A stretch of DNA of 64,000 nt. Origin: Xiphydria camelus (Eukaryota; Arthropoda; Insecta; Hymenoptera; Xiphydriidae). A model generated the notes under the pieces. It worked only from the letters and a program-made list of their open reading frames with translations, had not been told where the DNA came from and did no database searches. Of the stretch, positions 1-12,550 are shown in pieces (position 1 is the stretch's first letter; each line of letters starts with the position of its first letter). The stretch spans positions 3,172,001-3,236,000 of the forward strand of contig OY783192.1 of NCBI GenBank assembly GCA_963678675.1, written 5' to 3'. A program made the translations under genes and the position numbers.

Positions 1-744
1 AACGATATACTCTTCGGCATTACTACGCCAATGAGTTTCACTATTCTACCAATAGCGAGATCATTCTCAAATGTCGCGCGAGAAGTTTCTTCTACAAATT
101 TTTTAAGTCCCTGGAATTAACAGAGGTCATTGGGGACTCGTGAGAAGCAGTCACGCTTCTAACAGGTCGACTCCGCTAACAATGATGGAGTTTCCATTTT
201 TAAATCTCTTTCGGCCCGCAGAGAGGCCGCGGTACTTGCCTGAATTGCAACTCGTTCGGTAATTTAATTGGTAATAGCCCCGTGGGGAGTCGCGGCACCG
301 AGGTGCATTAAAGTAAATAAATGAATGAGTCCCGCGGGAGTCATACGAGAGTGGCCTTTATTTATCGACGCCGAAGACAAGCCGCGAGGCTTCGCGTATA
401 TTCGCGAAACGGAAATATATACTTGCGTTTAATTCGCCCTTTTCTTTATCTTGCCGTCTCGAGCCTCCGCGAACTCAACCGAACGTGTCCCGGTATTTGT
501 TCGGCTCGGTCAACAAAACTGGCGCTCGAAAGTCCCGCAAGAAAAACTCTTTCCCCGTCGGCGACCTTCTCCCCCCGGAATTGCGGCGAGCTCAGAACTA
601 GTACTTTTCACTCGAGGGACTTTGGCGTTCGCTATACGGCCGGTGAATATGAGCCTCGTTAAAAAATTACGAGATTTGAGCTCGCGAAATTTCTGCCACA
701 TCTTGTTTTAATCTGCGTTGCGCGTCGATATCCGGATAGACAAA

Positions 745-978
745 TGTACACCCGCGGCCAATGATTTTGATCGACCTGCTTTGGCTGACGGTACTTTATC
801 GAGGAGACCGTAGCTGAAAAATTCGAGTGAATCTTAGTGTTTTTGCCATGAAGGCTAAGTTTGATTGGTGCTTCATGGCAAAACAAGACGATCCGCGCGT
901 ACCGTTCAACCACGGTTGACTCAATGAAGCACCGTCACCCAAAGTGGGTCGGTCAGAATCAATGACGCGAGGTGTATG
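745..978. mobile_element. Foldback element, family shared with 9842-10021
   Basis: The two halves pair along roughly 80 bases each: outer ends TGTACACC and GGTGTATG, and an inner near-perfect stem of TTTTGCCATGAAG with CTTCATGGCAAAA. The internal sequence recurs in opposite orientation at 9842-10021. Non-coding; class unknown. Confidence 0.7.
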
Positions 979-1200
979 TTAATTGTACAGCAACTTTAGC
1001 TAGTACTAGCTCATCTAGTGTATCAAGGTTGTGCGCTCAATGAGTCGTCATTAAGCAAGCATATATTTATGTTATTAAATGATTTCAAAATAATACAAAT
1101 GAAATGCCAAACATTTATTCAATACGTGTGCACAATTTTTCGTAAAAACGTTGCTGCAGTAAATGCAACAATCAATTTGAATTACATTGTAATGTGAATT

Positions 1201-1490
1201 TAACAATTTTTTAAGAACAATTGAAAGGGCAAGTGGATGAATGTATTATGTTATGATTTCAATTTAGCTTTTCTTCTTAACGAAGAACACGTTATGTATC
1301 ATTGTATCATATCACAGACTTTCATAAGTATACTGACAATCTTTCATTGACTTTTAGAATGGACGAACGTATCATGTTACAAAATTTTGTATTTTAAAAG
1401 TGGAAGAAATGTGATAAATGGGACAAATAAGCTAATTGTAATATAACACATTCATTCACTTGCCCCTTCAATTATTTTTTTTAAATTCAT
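1201..1490. mobile_element. MITE with about 55-bp inverted ends
   Basis: Left arm 1201-1255 and right arm 1433-1490 are inverted copies (AATTGAAAGGGCAAGTGGAT against ATTCACTTGCCCCTTCAATT), with a 180-base AT-rich centre. No coding capacity. Confidence 0.7.
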
Positions 1491-2573
1491 GCGGCAAAAT
1501 AAACGCAGACTTTAGAGCGATCAATTATTGTAGTTTGTATAAACGTCGTGACAATTAAACAATTCTATCTAGGCATCTGTCCCACAAACGAAAGAATTAA
1601 AGACCTTTACGCACAAGGATATATCACAGCGTGACAACTTCCACATACACGTACACGACTCCCATCGAGTCGGAGTTTGAAAAGGGTTTCGACCCCGGTG
1701 GAACCGAAATTTTAAACCCGCCAAAGTCCGCCAACGTCCGCGCCCCAAAATACACCTAATTAGAGGATCCCACGGGACGCGCAATAGGTACTCGCGATAT
1801 ATCCCGCGTACGTCGATACCGCGTTCGGCATGCAAACTGCAAACCCTTTTGCCCCGAGCGTAAATCAATATAAGCCTACGCAACGAACCCCCTCGCTCAG
1901 ACGGAGCTGCATAATTAATTAATTATCAACGGAATAACGGAAGTAATTTCTCCGCCAAGATTTTTCTCCAGAAGTGGCTGCTCCGTCGATCCTCGCAAAC
2001 GCTTCGCGTCGGCGTCTATGTATATACCCACGTTTTATTAGAATGCACCGCCGGCAAACTCGGCGCTACCTTCGCGACCCGGTGAGGTATGCGCTCGCTA
2101 TATTTACTCTGTAATTAACTGCGGTATGCATATGCATGTTACGCCGAGCAGGTCTCGTTCAATGAATTGTAATCGTAAAACCGTAGTCCCTATAGTTCCC
2201 GCCTGGATCGCTTGTCCCTAACTAACCTTGCAATGCCACCGCGATGGCTTGTAGCGCTTACCGCGCGGACGAACGGGGAGCGCCTCACGGTCTCCCGTCT
2301 CATATTTGTAGCCATTGTAGGCACCGCGCAAACGCTAAGAGCTGAAATCAACACCTGTGCGAGCTTCCAGGGAAGCGAGAGCGTTTTACGACCGTAAGAA
2401 ATTCGTCGCGAACGGTCGTTGCCTCTAATTGTAAATCGATCTGTCTCGCGCGCGCGCTCAGAACGTACGTACCTACGTACGACGACGTCCGGTGTAATCG
2501 TGTCGAGGTATCCGACTCGAATCGTTGGATTTTCGAAAAAATCGCGACTACGCGTTACGCGGATACTCGCGTA

Positions 2574-3000
2574 CACTGAGAGAAAAGTAGGTAGTAAAAT
2601 CAACCATAATCGCGTAGTTGGATTTTCCTGGTTGCTGGTACCATATTTACAATTAGACAAACCGTGAATGCACTCGAAATAACTTTTGTTGCGTGATTAT
2701 AGTAATAATGAAATTGTAGCTTGTGATAGCCACGCACAATGGTTAAATTAACCAGAAAAGTAGATCGATAATATAATATTACTGCATGGTAATATCAACT
2801 ATTATGTATAAAAAAAAGATTGGAAACATCAATCGGCTGTACTGCAGATCGATCTGGTTACAGAGCAACCGTATCTAATCTCTTGTTACCATAACCAGAA
2901 CGTCACTGTTTAGAAGAGTTATGAAAACATGGTTAGCGCTAAAATCTATCATGATTTCTAGTTAAATTATGGTTCTTCAAACCAGATTTTTCTCTCAGTG
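2574..3000. mobile_element. Non-autonomous TIR element, 427 bp (family A, copy 1)
   Basis: Starts CACTGAGAGAAAA and ends TTTTCTCTCAGTG. Aligns over its whole length with 32892-33343, for example TAGTAAAATCAACC, GACCGTGAATGCA-type text and ATTAACCAGAAAA. No open frame of note. Confidence 0.85.
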
Positions 3001-3421
3001 AACGTGATGTCTATCGACAGATTTCGCTGCGAAGTGAGAAGAGATCACGAAAAGTCCCTACGGGGGCCTTCGCATATAGGAAAATCTTTCGATTATGCAA
3101 GAGTGCACCGACCGGAGCGCGGCGCTGTTCGAGGTGTGCGCCGATAACTGGAAAAGTTTCACGAAAGCCGTGAGTTTATTTCGCGACAAATATATCCCCG
3201 CCAGTTATACCGTCATTCCCTTTCTATGTTGTTTCGAACTTGCGGGTGGATCGAAGTATCTTTTTCACATACACGCTCCCATACATAAATCCTGCACCGA
3301 TCCCCCGATGAGCCTCGCGAGCACGGATACCGGGCACCGGGGGAAATGGCGATACTCTCTTTTTTAAACTTCCCGCCTTCGACTCCGAAACTTCGCGCAG
3401 AACTCGAAGCTACGGCGTGCA

Positions 3422-3905
3422 CAGAGAAAAAAATTCACAGTAACGGCAAATGTTTTACTAACTACGGCAAAATTGAATTACTTTAAAATGACGTAACAAA
3501 GTACATTTGCTGAATTACTTTTTACAGCAAATAATTATTTTGCTATATTAATTAATACGTTTTACTTCACGTTGCAAAAAATATTTGTTGCCAACAATGT
3601 TCATTGTAGTAGTGAAAAATTGTATCAGTGGTAGCAAATCTGAATTACTTTGAAATGATGTAACGAAACTTTTTTGCACAGACAGCGACATGTGTTATTG
3701 TTGCATTTGCACGAGATATACCTTGACTGCAATTACCTTACATATATCTTATTATTTGGACTTACACATATAACATGTACATAGAAATTATTTTCACTGT
3801 AATACAATAAATTTTGCTAAAGTTACAGCTATACCTATTTGCTGCAATTACAAAAATACTTGCCGCCATAACACTTATTTTTGCAATCACAAGAAATATT
3901 CGTCA
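3422..3905. repeat. AT-rich repeat with recurring GCAAAT motifs
   Basis: Begins CAGAGAAAAAAATTCACAGT and contains many spaced copies of AGCAAAT / TGAATTACTTT. The style resembles 55545-55815, and the terminus is close to those of families A and B. The relationship is uncertain without alignment. Confidence 0.45.
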
Positions 3906-4889
3906 GCAAATCGTAAATTCGCTGGGAGTGCAAAACTATTTTTCTCCGCGTGGTGTCGGTGCACCCTCCGCGCCGGATATTTAACGCGGAAAACACGCGC
4001 GAGACGGCACTCGAATGAAATAAAATTAAAGCGTTTCGGATTAATGCCACGGTAAAATCCCTGCTCGCGCGCGGATCCCGCAGGACTCGGAACGGAACCG
4101 AGCCGGCCGAAGGAAATACGCGCGTTCCCCGCGAAGGGAGGGAGAAAGCGATAGACGAAAAAGAGAGGACAGCGAACTCCCGGTATAACGCATCGTCGAG
4201 GGATGCGTGATTGCCGACTATACTCGGAATACCGTGGGGTTGCTAACGAGGAAGGCGGAATAAGTTAGCGCGTTAACCACTGTCGGGAAAGGGACGGACG
4301 GCGGTTATAGGCTGTAGACGTCGCGATACATTGATGAATAGACGCCGCGGGATTACCAGTGTGTGCCGCGCGTAGGAATACGAATAAATTCCGTTCCGAG
4401 TTGAATCCGCGCGGGGATTTCCTCAATCGGCCGCGCGATTTCGCGGGTGAAGCGAAATATCGCTGGGAATGGTACGGACGCTTTCCGTTACGGCGTTCGC
4501 GTACAGGTGCCTGGATACACGCGCCGGACGCGCAGTCGTATTTGCTCTCGTACGGCGCTGGCAGAATGCAAGCAGGCCGCGGGGAGACAGGTTGTTCCAC
4601 TAATAGGCTGCACGTTCTGCTTGATTTATTTAGAGACGGCGCGAGCGGAATTGTAGGTACCACTAACGCGCGCTCGCGTTTAAAACTGGCTGGCCTTTTT
4701 GCGCGTTTGGATATATCCCGCGCGAACTGAACGGTGTATCGGCGATAAGTATCCGCTTACTCATTGGCGCGAGGCCATGCTTTGCCCGGTACCTATAATA
4801 CGGGACTCGGTTTTAACCCTGCAGTGGTCGCGCGGATGACAATGGTCATCCATACGTGATGTGATTTCTGAAATCAAATGAGTAAATCG

Positions 4890-5070
4890 ACCGATACCAG
4901 AATAAAGCGCGTATCGTTTCACTGTCATTGAGAAACGTCGTAACTCGTTACTATGCGAGGGAAACATTGGTGTCATCGATAAGACTTACGACTTTTCCTT
5001 GCGTAGCAACGAGTTATGATGTTCTGTAATGATAGTGAAAAGGTACGTGCTTTTTTCCGGTACCGGTTGA
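4890..5070. mobile_element. Foldback element, about 80-bp imperfect arms
   Basis: Left arm 4890-4970 and right arm 4990-5070 pair at roughly 75-80 percent by eye, for example CGTAACTCGTTACTATGCGA with TTGCGTAGCAACGAGTTATG. Loop about 20 bases. Class unknown. Confidence 0.65.
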
Positions 5071-5657
5071 AATATAAATTAAAAGTTCCTGATTGGTAAA
5101 AAAAGAAGTTTATATTTGATTTATTTTCTGTTATTGTTTATCAAGAGATTCCTACGATTTAATAATAAAAGGCTAAATATGTGTTACACATGTTTATTCG
5201 TTCCTTAATTCTTATTTCAATGTGACTGACTAGTATCTACCGCGCCGCGACCCCACTGTAGTTTCGTTACGGAGCGCGACCACTGTAGGATTAAAAGCGA
5301 GTCCGCGCGGTATAGGATTCCGCGGATGCGACGCGTTGTTTCTGGCGTCCGCGATTACATGTCGGTGGCGAATCGACGGACGGTGAGCCTTTAGAAGGTT
5401 GAGCATCGCGGGTCGCGAATTTTGTCCGCGATTTGCTGGAAACAATCGAGCGGAAACTATTTCGATACGGGACGAACGTCGCTGCTCGAGAATTATTTTC
5501 CGGTCGTCGGATTCGTTTTATATTTCCTCGTGCTCCTCTATATCTATTGATGCGTGTCACAGTTGGAGGTAATGCCGAATGCTTATGCACATACACGAGT
5601 ATAGAGAGCATGCCTTTATAAAATACGTCTTGCATTGCAATACATCTCTGAGATGTG

Positions 5658-5837
5658 CACTGAGAAAAATAATAATTAGTGTCAACAAAATATTTCTTGA
5701 ACCAACAACATATCATCCTAACAATTTTTAAGAATACTGCTTCTATGGCTTGATCCTGGAATTATTATATATCACGTTTCTCTGATTGAAAAAGAAAAAA
5801 CATTTTTTTGGCACCAGCAATTATTTCTCTCGTTGTG
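5658..5837. mobile_element. TIR element family B, copy 1 (internally deleted, 180 bp)
   Basis: Begins CACTGAGAAAAATAATAATT and ends near ATTATTTCTCTCGTTGTG. Shares GTGTCAACAAAATATTTCTT and TTTTTAAGAATAC with the longer copies at 16494 and 30898, but lacks about 100 bases of their centre. Confidence 0.8.
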
Positions 5838-6644
5838 GGAGCATCGATCGATCGTCCCTTAAATTCGATGAAATGAATTTCTGTGTTAACGTTGAAAGCA
5901 TATTTTATATTTCCATGTTTATGAGATCGAATATTCGTTATCGAAGAAAAGAAGGCAAAGCACTTTTAGATATCGATAGATCTCGATATATTTCGGGAAA
6001 TCTTTTCCTTCCTCAATTAATCTCTGCTCAACCGAATAAAGAGATGTCGACCTCGTTAAAAGTTGTCAACGCGTAAGCCATTGGCGTAGTGTGGACGGGG
6101 TTCGAGATGAGCACAAAACGCGTGGATATTACACTGCGCCACTAAAGAATTTTCGCCACTGCGGAGCGCTAATTATATACGTACGTATATGTATATAGAT
6201 GAGCCGGGTGAGTTATAAAAATAAACTTTCGAGAACAAACAACCGCGGCGAATAATTTATTCTTTCATTTCATTTCTTTGCTCGCACTCGAGTTCTCGGA
6301 GCGCACTGGCTCTGTTTATAAGTCCCGCCGCTACCGGCGAAGATTAAAATGGTTCGGAATAATGAGAACCGTGTGCCGGCGTACGAGGACCTCGTCCTCC
6401 CGCCTCTTTTCCAGCCCTCGTATACCGCAAATGCGCTCGGTGTCTCTCCCGCTCTTTTTCTCTTGGACTCGCGTATTTCTGCATACGCGAGAGAGAGAGA
6501 ATCCTTGTATTACTTCTTTTCGCGGTCCGCGCGATATACTCGTATTTGCCCCGTCGATTGGTAATATCTCTCGTTGCATTAGAATAGATACGCGATAATG
6601 TCCACTTTTACAAATTTTACTTTATTTACAATAAAACAGTAAAA

Positions 6645-6800
6645 GCATGAGGGTCTTTTTTGTTCTTACTGTGCTGAAGAACAATTTTTCCTTAGAAACT
6701 AGTAAATAGTAATGTAAACTAACACGATTTAATGTTTTCAATCAAAAAATTACTGTACCGCACTGTAAAAACATCCGAAAACTCTCATGTGTACACCTCT
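6645..6800. repeat. Weak inverted repeat
   Basis: GCATGAGGGTCTTTTTTG on the left partly pairs with CCGAAAACTCTCATG on the right; about 70 percent identity by eye. May be a decayed MITE. Confidence 0.35.
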
Positions 6801-7202
6801 TTTATTGTAAACCAGCCATTACCCGCGACTCCGTCCGCGTGGAATTTGAATTATTATATTCTTTATTTATTGACGGATATCAACATTGGAATAACAATCG
6901 CACGCCGCTAATGTCGCCTGCTGGATTTCAAAAATACAGACAAAACTCACTTTCGCATTTATAATATTAGTATCGATACCGTAAAATTTACTCTGGTATC
7001 AATCTTTCCATGTCGAATACGCGACTTATATCGAACGCTTCGTTCCAAAGCGAGCCGGTGCATTGTACAGTTTATTCTGGAATTTTATTCTAGTTATTTC
7101 CGATTGCGTTAATTACGATAACAATTTGGATGAACATTATCGAAGGCAAATCCAAATACCCCAGTATAATTTAATATCTTTCCCCAGGGCGAGATTAGGA
7201 CA

Positions 7203-7205
<3 letters not shown>

Positions 7206-7236
<31 letters not shown>
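7206..7236. repeat. (CT)n microsatellite
   Basis: Uninterrupted CT dinucleotide run of about 30 bases. It creates Ser-Leu and Arg-Glu repeat frames on the two strands. Confidence 0.95.
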
Positions 7237-7240
<4 letters not shown>

Positions 7241-7841
7241 GCGAAACGCGAAGGAAAAATATTCGGCAAATTTACCTCTCTTGCCCGATTCGCACGTAAA
7301 CTCCCCCTAGTCGTTTCCGCGAAAGGATATTGTATTTTCGAACGCGTTTGATCGTGCCGCGCCTCGTTGCGAGGCAAATTAATTGGCCCTATCACGGATT
7401 ACTGAACAGCCTCGATCGTTTCGCGACGCAAATTAATTTCGTATTACTTACGCACTATCCGGCCGGGCGCGTGATCGATGTTCCGCCAATGATGAAACTC
7501 CGTACGACATAATAAAATGCAAATGTGGCGAGAGGAAAAATTCGAGCGAACCCCCTTGTCGACAGCCGTCTCGTTCCATTGATGTTCGTGCGCACAGATG
7601 GCTCGAGCTATTATATATCGTATCCGCCAGGGCAAGAGTAAAATTTAAATTGAAAAGACATTGCGATTTTTTACGCGAACGCGAGCCTGGCGTCGAATAT
7701 GCGTCAAGAAAAGTTGAATACATGAAATTCTGGGATAGTCCGCCCATTTCCTTTGTGTTGTTGCATATTGCATTTACAGTGGAGAAAAGCAAATACGTGC
7801 ACACAGTAGTATACATATGCATGTGGTAATATGAACGTACA

Positions 7842-8200
7842 TGACACATACCGTATGTCCCACACTGTATTGGCCAGTTTGACGTTACCTTCGGGGAGGC
7901 TTGGTCGGTACTTGAGTCATTTTTCATACCGGTAGAAGTCGAGTCGGTAGTTAGAGTTGGTGTCAATTCGGGAAATCGAAGCGTCTAACCTCGAAATTAT
8001 GAATTTAAGTGGAATGAAAATTACTCACCATTATTCACAAATTCATAATTTCGAGGTTAGATGCTTCGATCTCCCGAATTGACACCAACTCTAACTACCG
8101 ACTCGATTTCTACCGGTATGAAATGACTCAAGTACCGGCCAAGCCTCCCCGAAGGTAACTTCAAACTGGCCAATACAGAGTGGGACATACGGTATATCAT
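7842..8200. mobile_element. Long near-perfect inverted repeat, about 160-bp arms
   Basis: Left arm about 7842-8007 and right arm about 8036-8200, joined by a 28-base loop. Inner stem: TCTAACCTCGAAATTATGAA against TTCATAATTTCGAGGTTAGA. Outer end: CATACCGTATGTCCCA against TGGGACATACGGTATAT. Arms differ at only a few positions, so the insertion or the arm duplication is recent. No coding capacity. Confidence 0.85.
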
Positions 8201-9177
8201 GCAAGGGATAATCCTTCATACTCGGCACTGTTAGACGGAGCAAGATCGTATAAGCCCCATTTTGATGGAAGACGTTGCGCGACATTCACTTCCTCTCGCA
8301 GACCTCGAAATGGGCTCTATATAAGTACTGGTGTATACAAGCGTTACACACGGGGTGCGAATCAGCTCGCAATACGTATAGGGGTGACTATCTGATATCG
8401 ATTGACTGACTGATATGCATATAAGTATAGGTACCTATACACAATCGATAAGATCATCGACTTTAAAGAAGGGAAGATGAATTTGCGATTTCTTAATTGG
8501 TTTTCGAAGCTGATCCTCGAAATAAACCACTCAGAGTATTTCGCAAATGCGTTACATCAAACGTGGCTGTTCGCACGTTTGCTAGCGATCGTCCGACGGG
8601 CACGTGGCATTTCTCAATTACCTGCGCAAACGCCCTCCGAGCGAAACCCTCGTCTCCTGTGCTCTTATTGATTCACGTTCGCGCGGACGGCTAGATGAAA
8701 GTTTCCGAGATAATTCAGTTAAGGTGCGGGTCGCCGCGCCACTGCGGCAGCGCCGGAAGCGACGGGGGAGCCGCTTCATTTTGACGCGCGAGCCGGTGGG
8801 AGCAAAGTGTGATAGGATCAGAAACCTGTCGCGCCGCTTTTCATACTTAAAAACCGATGGGCGAAGGCGAACTTATAACGCGAATGCCTGTATGAGCAAT
8901 CTTGTTGTAGATCGCAAGCCACGGTGTATTGCGACGCCAGCGGCGGGATACAGTATTCCGGAATGCTCCTCGCAATCGGAAACGGAACTGGGTAAACACG
9001 CGACGGGATTAAGGCAAATGGTATACGACGATATTTGAAACCAAGCAAATCGACGCTCGGGCTGCGAGAGAGCGCCGCCATTCCTACGTCTACTGTCGCG
9101 AAGAGCTACGAGCCGTTATCAGTATTATTACAATTGTTGAGATTCGTCAAGACCGTGTTTTCTTGCATCTATACATA

Positions 9178-9309
9178 CGAGGGCAGAGTGAAAAGTCCGA
9201 TACTTTTCTAGTAGATGGTGGTGCGATCGCGAAGATGAGTATATGCATATGACACACTCGTATGAATGTGTTTAATTTAAAAAGTATCGGACTTTTCACT
9301 CTGCCCTCG
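9178..9309. mobile_element. Mariner-type MITE, 132 bp, perfect 30-bp TIRs
   Basis: Ends CGAGGGCAGAGTGAAAAGTC and its exact complement; the TIRs (9178-9207 and 9280-9309) match at all 30 positions. Flanked by TA at 9176-9177 and 9310-9311, the duplication made by Tc1/mariner transposases. No transposase remains. Confidence 0.88.
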
Positions 9310-9470
9310 TACTTGTGCGTCGACGTCGAAACAAATCGAGTATCCGTGGTTGCATATCTGGCGTTAATGATTCTGGTCGAATCGCTTTGAGTGATGGTAC
9401 TTCAATTCAGTCTTTGGATAAACAAATATTCATATTTTTAAATTCAGTCTATAATCTACATATACTTATA

Positions 9471-9472
<2 letters not shown>

Positions 9473-9540
<68 letters not shown>
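9473..9540. repeat. (CA)n microsatellite
   Basis: About 68 bases of uninterrupted CA repeats; it produces His-Thr and Val-Cys repeat frames that are not genes. Confidence 0.97.
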
Positions 9541-9542
<2 letters not shown>

Positions 9543-9841
9543 ACTTTTATTCAATACTTTTACATGAAAAAGAAAATATCCGAAAAAATAATTATTCGCT
9601 GAGTTATAAATGCGTTTCTCTTTACAACATCGTGACGTCATCGAAACGCCACAGGGACGCACTCAGGCTATGTTAACGAGTGCGAGAGAGATAGACTCAC
9701 AGAGTACGATGATGTAGCTGCATTTGTAAATGTCGTTTTCCAGCTCAGATAAGGCCGAAAATGAAAAATAAAAACACGGGGTAAATAATTTAGCCCACAT
9801 TTTTCAAATCGACGATAAAAAAATTTGCTTAAAAACCAAAT

Positions 9842-10021
9842 TGAGTCGACCGTAGTTAAATGGTACGACGGATCTTCTTGTTTTGCCATGAAGAACTAAT
9901 CAAATTTAGCCTTCACGGCAGAACACTGAGATTCACTGGAATCTCAGCGACTACGGTCGACTTGATAGAATTATACTTTTACCCAAAACGGATCAGTTAG
10001 AATCATTGACGTTAGGTGTAC
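9842..10021. mobile_element. Second copy of the 745-978 family, reversed
   Basis: Shares TTGTTTTGCCATGAAG, TTTAGCCTTCACGGCA and the end GACGTTAGGTGTAC with the reverse complement of the first copy. The left half is degraded or missing, so the hairpin is incomplete. Confidence 0.65.
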
Positions 10022-11911
10022 CTCCGACCGATTGGCCAATCCTGTATCTATGCATACACCGATATTGAATCGCGGTAATTCTCCGGCGGCAGAAAGAAGA
10101 TACTCCTCATCGAGTTCCTAATAGACACAGCCTCCGCAAAAGTTGTATGATGGGCGACGTCTCGTTCCCCGTCTTCGAGAGATTTGTATGTAGGTATGCG
10201 AGGAAAACCAGTCGCGTCTAACGTTACTGGTAAACTGATGGACCTACTGATGAACAGTTGGAGGAAGAGTAAGTAGTCGCGAAGGGGGAGGAGAGGTACT
10301 CGTGCACCGGTGTTTTCTCAGCGTTACAGAGTAATGGATAATTGGTTCCAATAGGCGTCCAGGGGCTATCTGCCGTTACGTACAAGCGCTCCTCGTTTTC
10401 TTTCCCTAGTTTTTTTCGCTCCCCGTGCCTCCGTGCGATTCCCACTACTCGCCCGATACACAACACAACACAACACACACAGTGCCGTATGCATTCGATA
10501 CTCGGACCACCCGATAAGGAGTCATGTTACGTTATGTCCTCCTTAACTGTTACTACATTACTACTTCCATACCGGTTGCTCTTTATAAAAACGAGTGCGC
10601 AGCTTCGCCGTGTCGTTATAACTCGGCGCGAGAACACCAATCGATCGGAATTCGTGGCAGACTCGGGCTCCGTGAAGGTGTAGGTATATCGAGCTACGAA
10701 AACGTGTTGATTAATCGCCTCGAGAAATCCTCCCATCCCGTCGAGCGCAGCTCCTCCGCGCGAGTACACGTTCCCGTGCAATCGCGTACGCAGCCACGTA
10801 GGTACAAGTACATCGGCGTTATTCGACAGCAGTGGTGATCGAGAATAAAACTGCCGATCAAATCCGACAAGAAGCTTCCGAGCTAAACGAAAATGCGCGG
10901 TGCGATTTTACGGTCCATTCGTCGATTCGCATCTCGTACCGTTTCCCACGTGTATATATGTATATACCGACCAGCCGCATCGTTCGAGCGAACACTCCGA
11001 ACGGAAATCCGTCGGAACCGACGGCTGCAACTTTTTAGACGACTCTATCGCACCGAAAGTAGGTAACTACAAGCGATTGGCATTCCACGCGCGTCTCTGC
11101 GCGTACCTATACCCTTTTACGAGCAGCGCATCGTCCCACCGGCTGGATTAAAGAAGTCTTCCAATCAATACTTTACGCCCCACCGTGAAATTTCTCTCAT
11201 AAGACGCGGTATCAGGAGAAGATGCTTTCGCGAAACGATCCGACCAAACGTATCGGTTTCGATTGGCTCAGACCGCGAACGTGTATAGGTGTACCTACGT
11301 ACTTCCGCTGTTTCTCGTAAATCGTCTCGCCGGCTCGTCGCGCGCGAACTTTCGCGAAGTTTGATCGATGTTTCTCGTTTTTCATCGGCGCGCGGAGAGA
11401 CACGCTCGGAAGATATCCCACGGTGGGGGGTTGGTAAATATAGGTTTTATATCATTCGCGTGGGCACATGTGTATATACATATTATATATACCTATATAC
11501 TCGTACCTGTAGCATTGCACCCCCGGTTTACGGGCTTGACGTTTCTCATTTTATTATTCATAACCTTTTACGAGATACAATAGAGTTATAAAGGGAGTAT
11601 ATAATTTATAGTGTAAAAAAGTATTTCGCGCGCATTTTATGATTCCCCGGGCGGGGCTGCGCGATACGGTCGGTGGAAAGACGTCATCATCGCCGCCGCG
11701 TAAATTAGACGAGTGTGATCGATTGCGAGCATTGATGCGACCGGTCGAATTACGCGATAATCGCTGGGTTTTTTTCTTGCCAACCGCGCTGTGCTTCAAA
11801 GGTAAAGGAGAAGCAAATTCGATAGAGGAATTTAATTGTTCGTCTACCATTCCGTGGGTATGCAGGGTGTCGGCCTTGAGACCAGACCTAGGATGGTATG
11901 CAGTAAAGAGA

Positions 11912-12034
11912 TAGGCTATACGATTGGCCGCATACCGGAAAAAGTGTGGATTGAAGGAACCAATCATACGGAGGGTTCCGTATTATTGGTTCTGTCGATC
12001 GACACTTTCCGATATGAAGTTAATCGTACATCCT
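11912..12034. mobile_element. Imperfect foldback element, about 58-bp arms
   Basis: Core GGAACCAATCATACGG pairs with CCGTATTATTGGTTC around a five-base turn; pairing extends outward with mismatches through AAGTGT / ACACTT and TACGATT / AATCGTA. Confidence 0.6.
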
Positions 12035-12296
12035 ACCCTGGCGTATTCACTATGATTAAAGTGTAACCAAAATATTCCTAGTCATTACAGGAATTTTTTT
12101 CGCCGAACTTGAATTAAAATTTAACCAACATAATTATGGTTTCTTTTCAGTTAAATTATCGAATAAATACTGAAATATGTATAGCCATAATATAATTGTT
12201 TCGCTAAAAAATAATTATGGTTGACTACCCCTTTTTATTTCGATAAGATATACATTTTTAATTGGCACTTTTTTCATTTTACAACCAAAAACCAAT

Positions 12297-12550
12297 CATA
12301 AATTCTCTAACGTTAGGTAATAGGGACTTATTAAGTCATGATTTGATCTCTTTCCAGAAAACTAATTTAAAGATATTAGAATTCATGGTAAATGTGATTA
12401 TTACTTTTAGAAATTCATATTTCGATATAAGTATTAATTCTAAACTAGTTTCGAGTCCTGGTAAAATTTATATCAAGGGATATAAATCAATATATAAGGA
12501 TGATCAAATCGCGACTTAAGTCCCTATTACCTAACGTTAGAGAATTTATG
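12297..12550. mobile_element. MITE with perfect 34-bp TIRs
   Basis: Arms 12297-12330 and 12517-12550 are exact inverted copies (CATAAATTCTCTAACGTTAG at the outer end). 254 bp in total, AT-rich centre. The flanking sequence, with ATTATGGTT motifs, looks like an older repeat. No clear target duplication. Confidence 0.8.

Larger units (their letters stand above)
1..10021. other. Gene-free stretch with several small transposons
   Basis: No coding exon recognised on either strand. Between the annotated repeats the DNA is mostly CpG-rich unique sequence (for example 1500-2570, 3920-4880, 8200-9170). Longer open frames here (such as 7448-7966 minus) run through inverted repeats and carry no domain signature. 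Confidence 0.6.

Noticed and set aside
7448..7966. 172-codon minus-strand frame
   Set aside because: Its N-terminal half is one arm of the 7842-8200 inverted repeat; the rest has no family features.
9315..9662. His-Thr and Val-Cys repeat frames on the two strands
   Set aside because: Produced by the CA microsatellite at 9473-9540.
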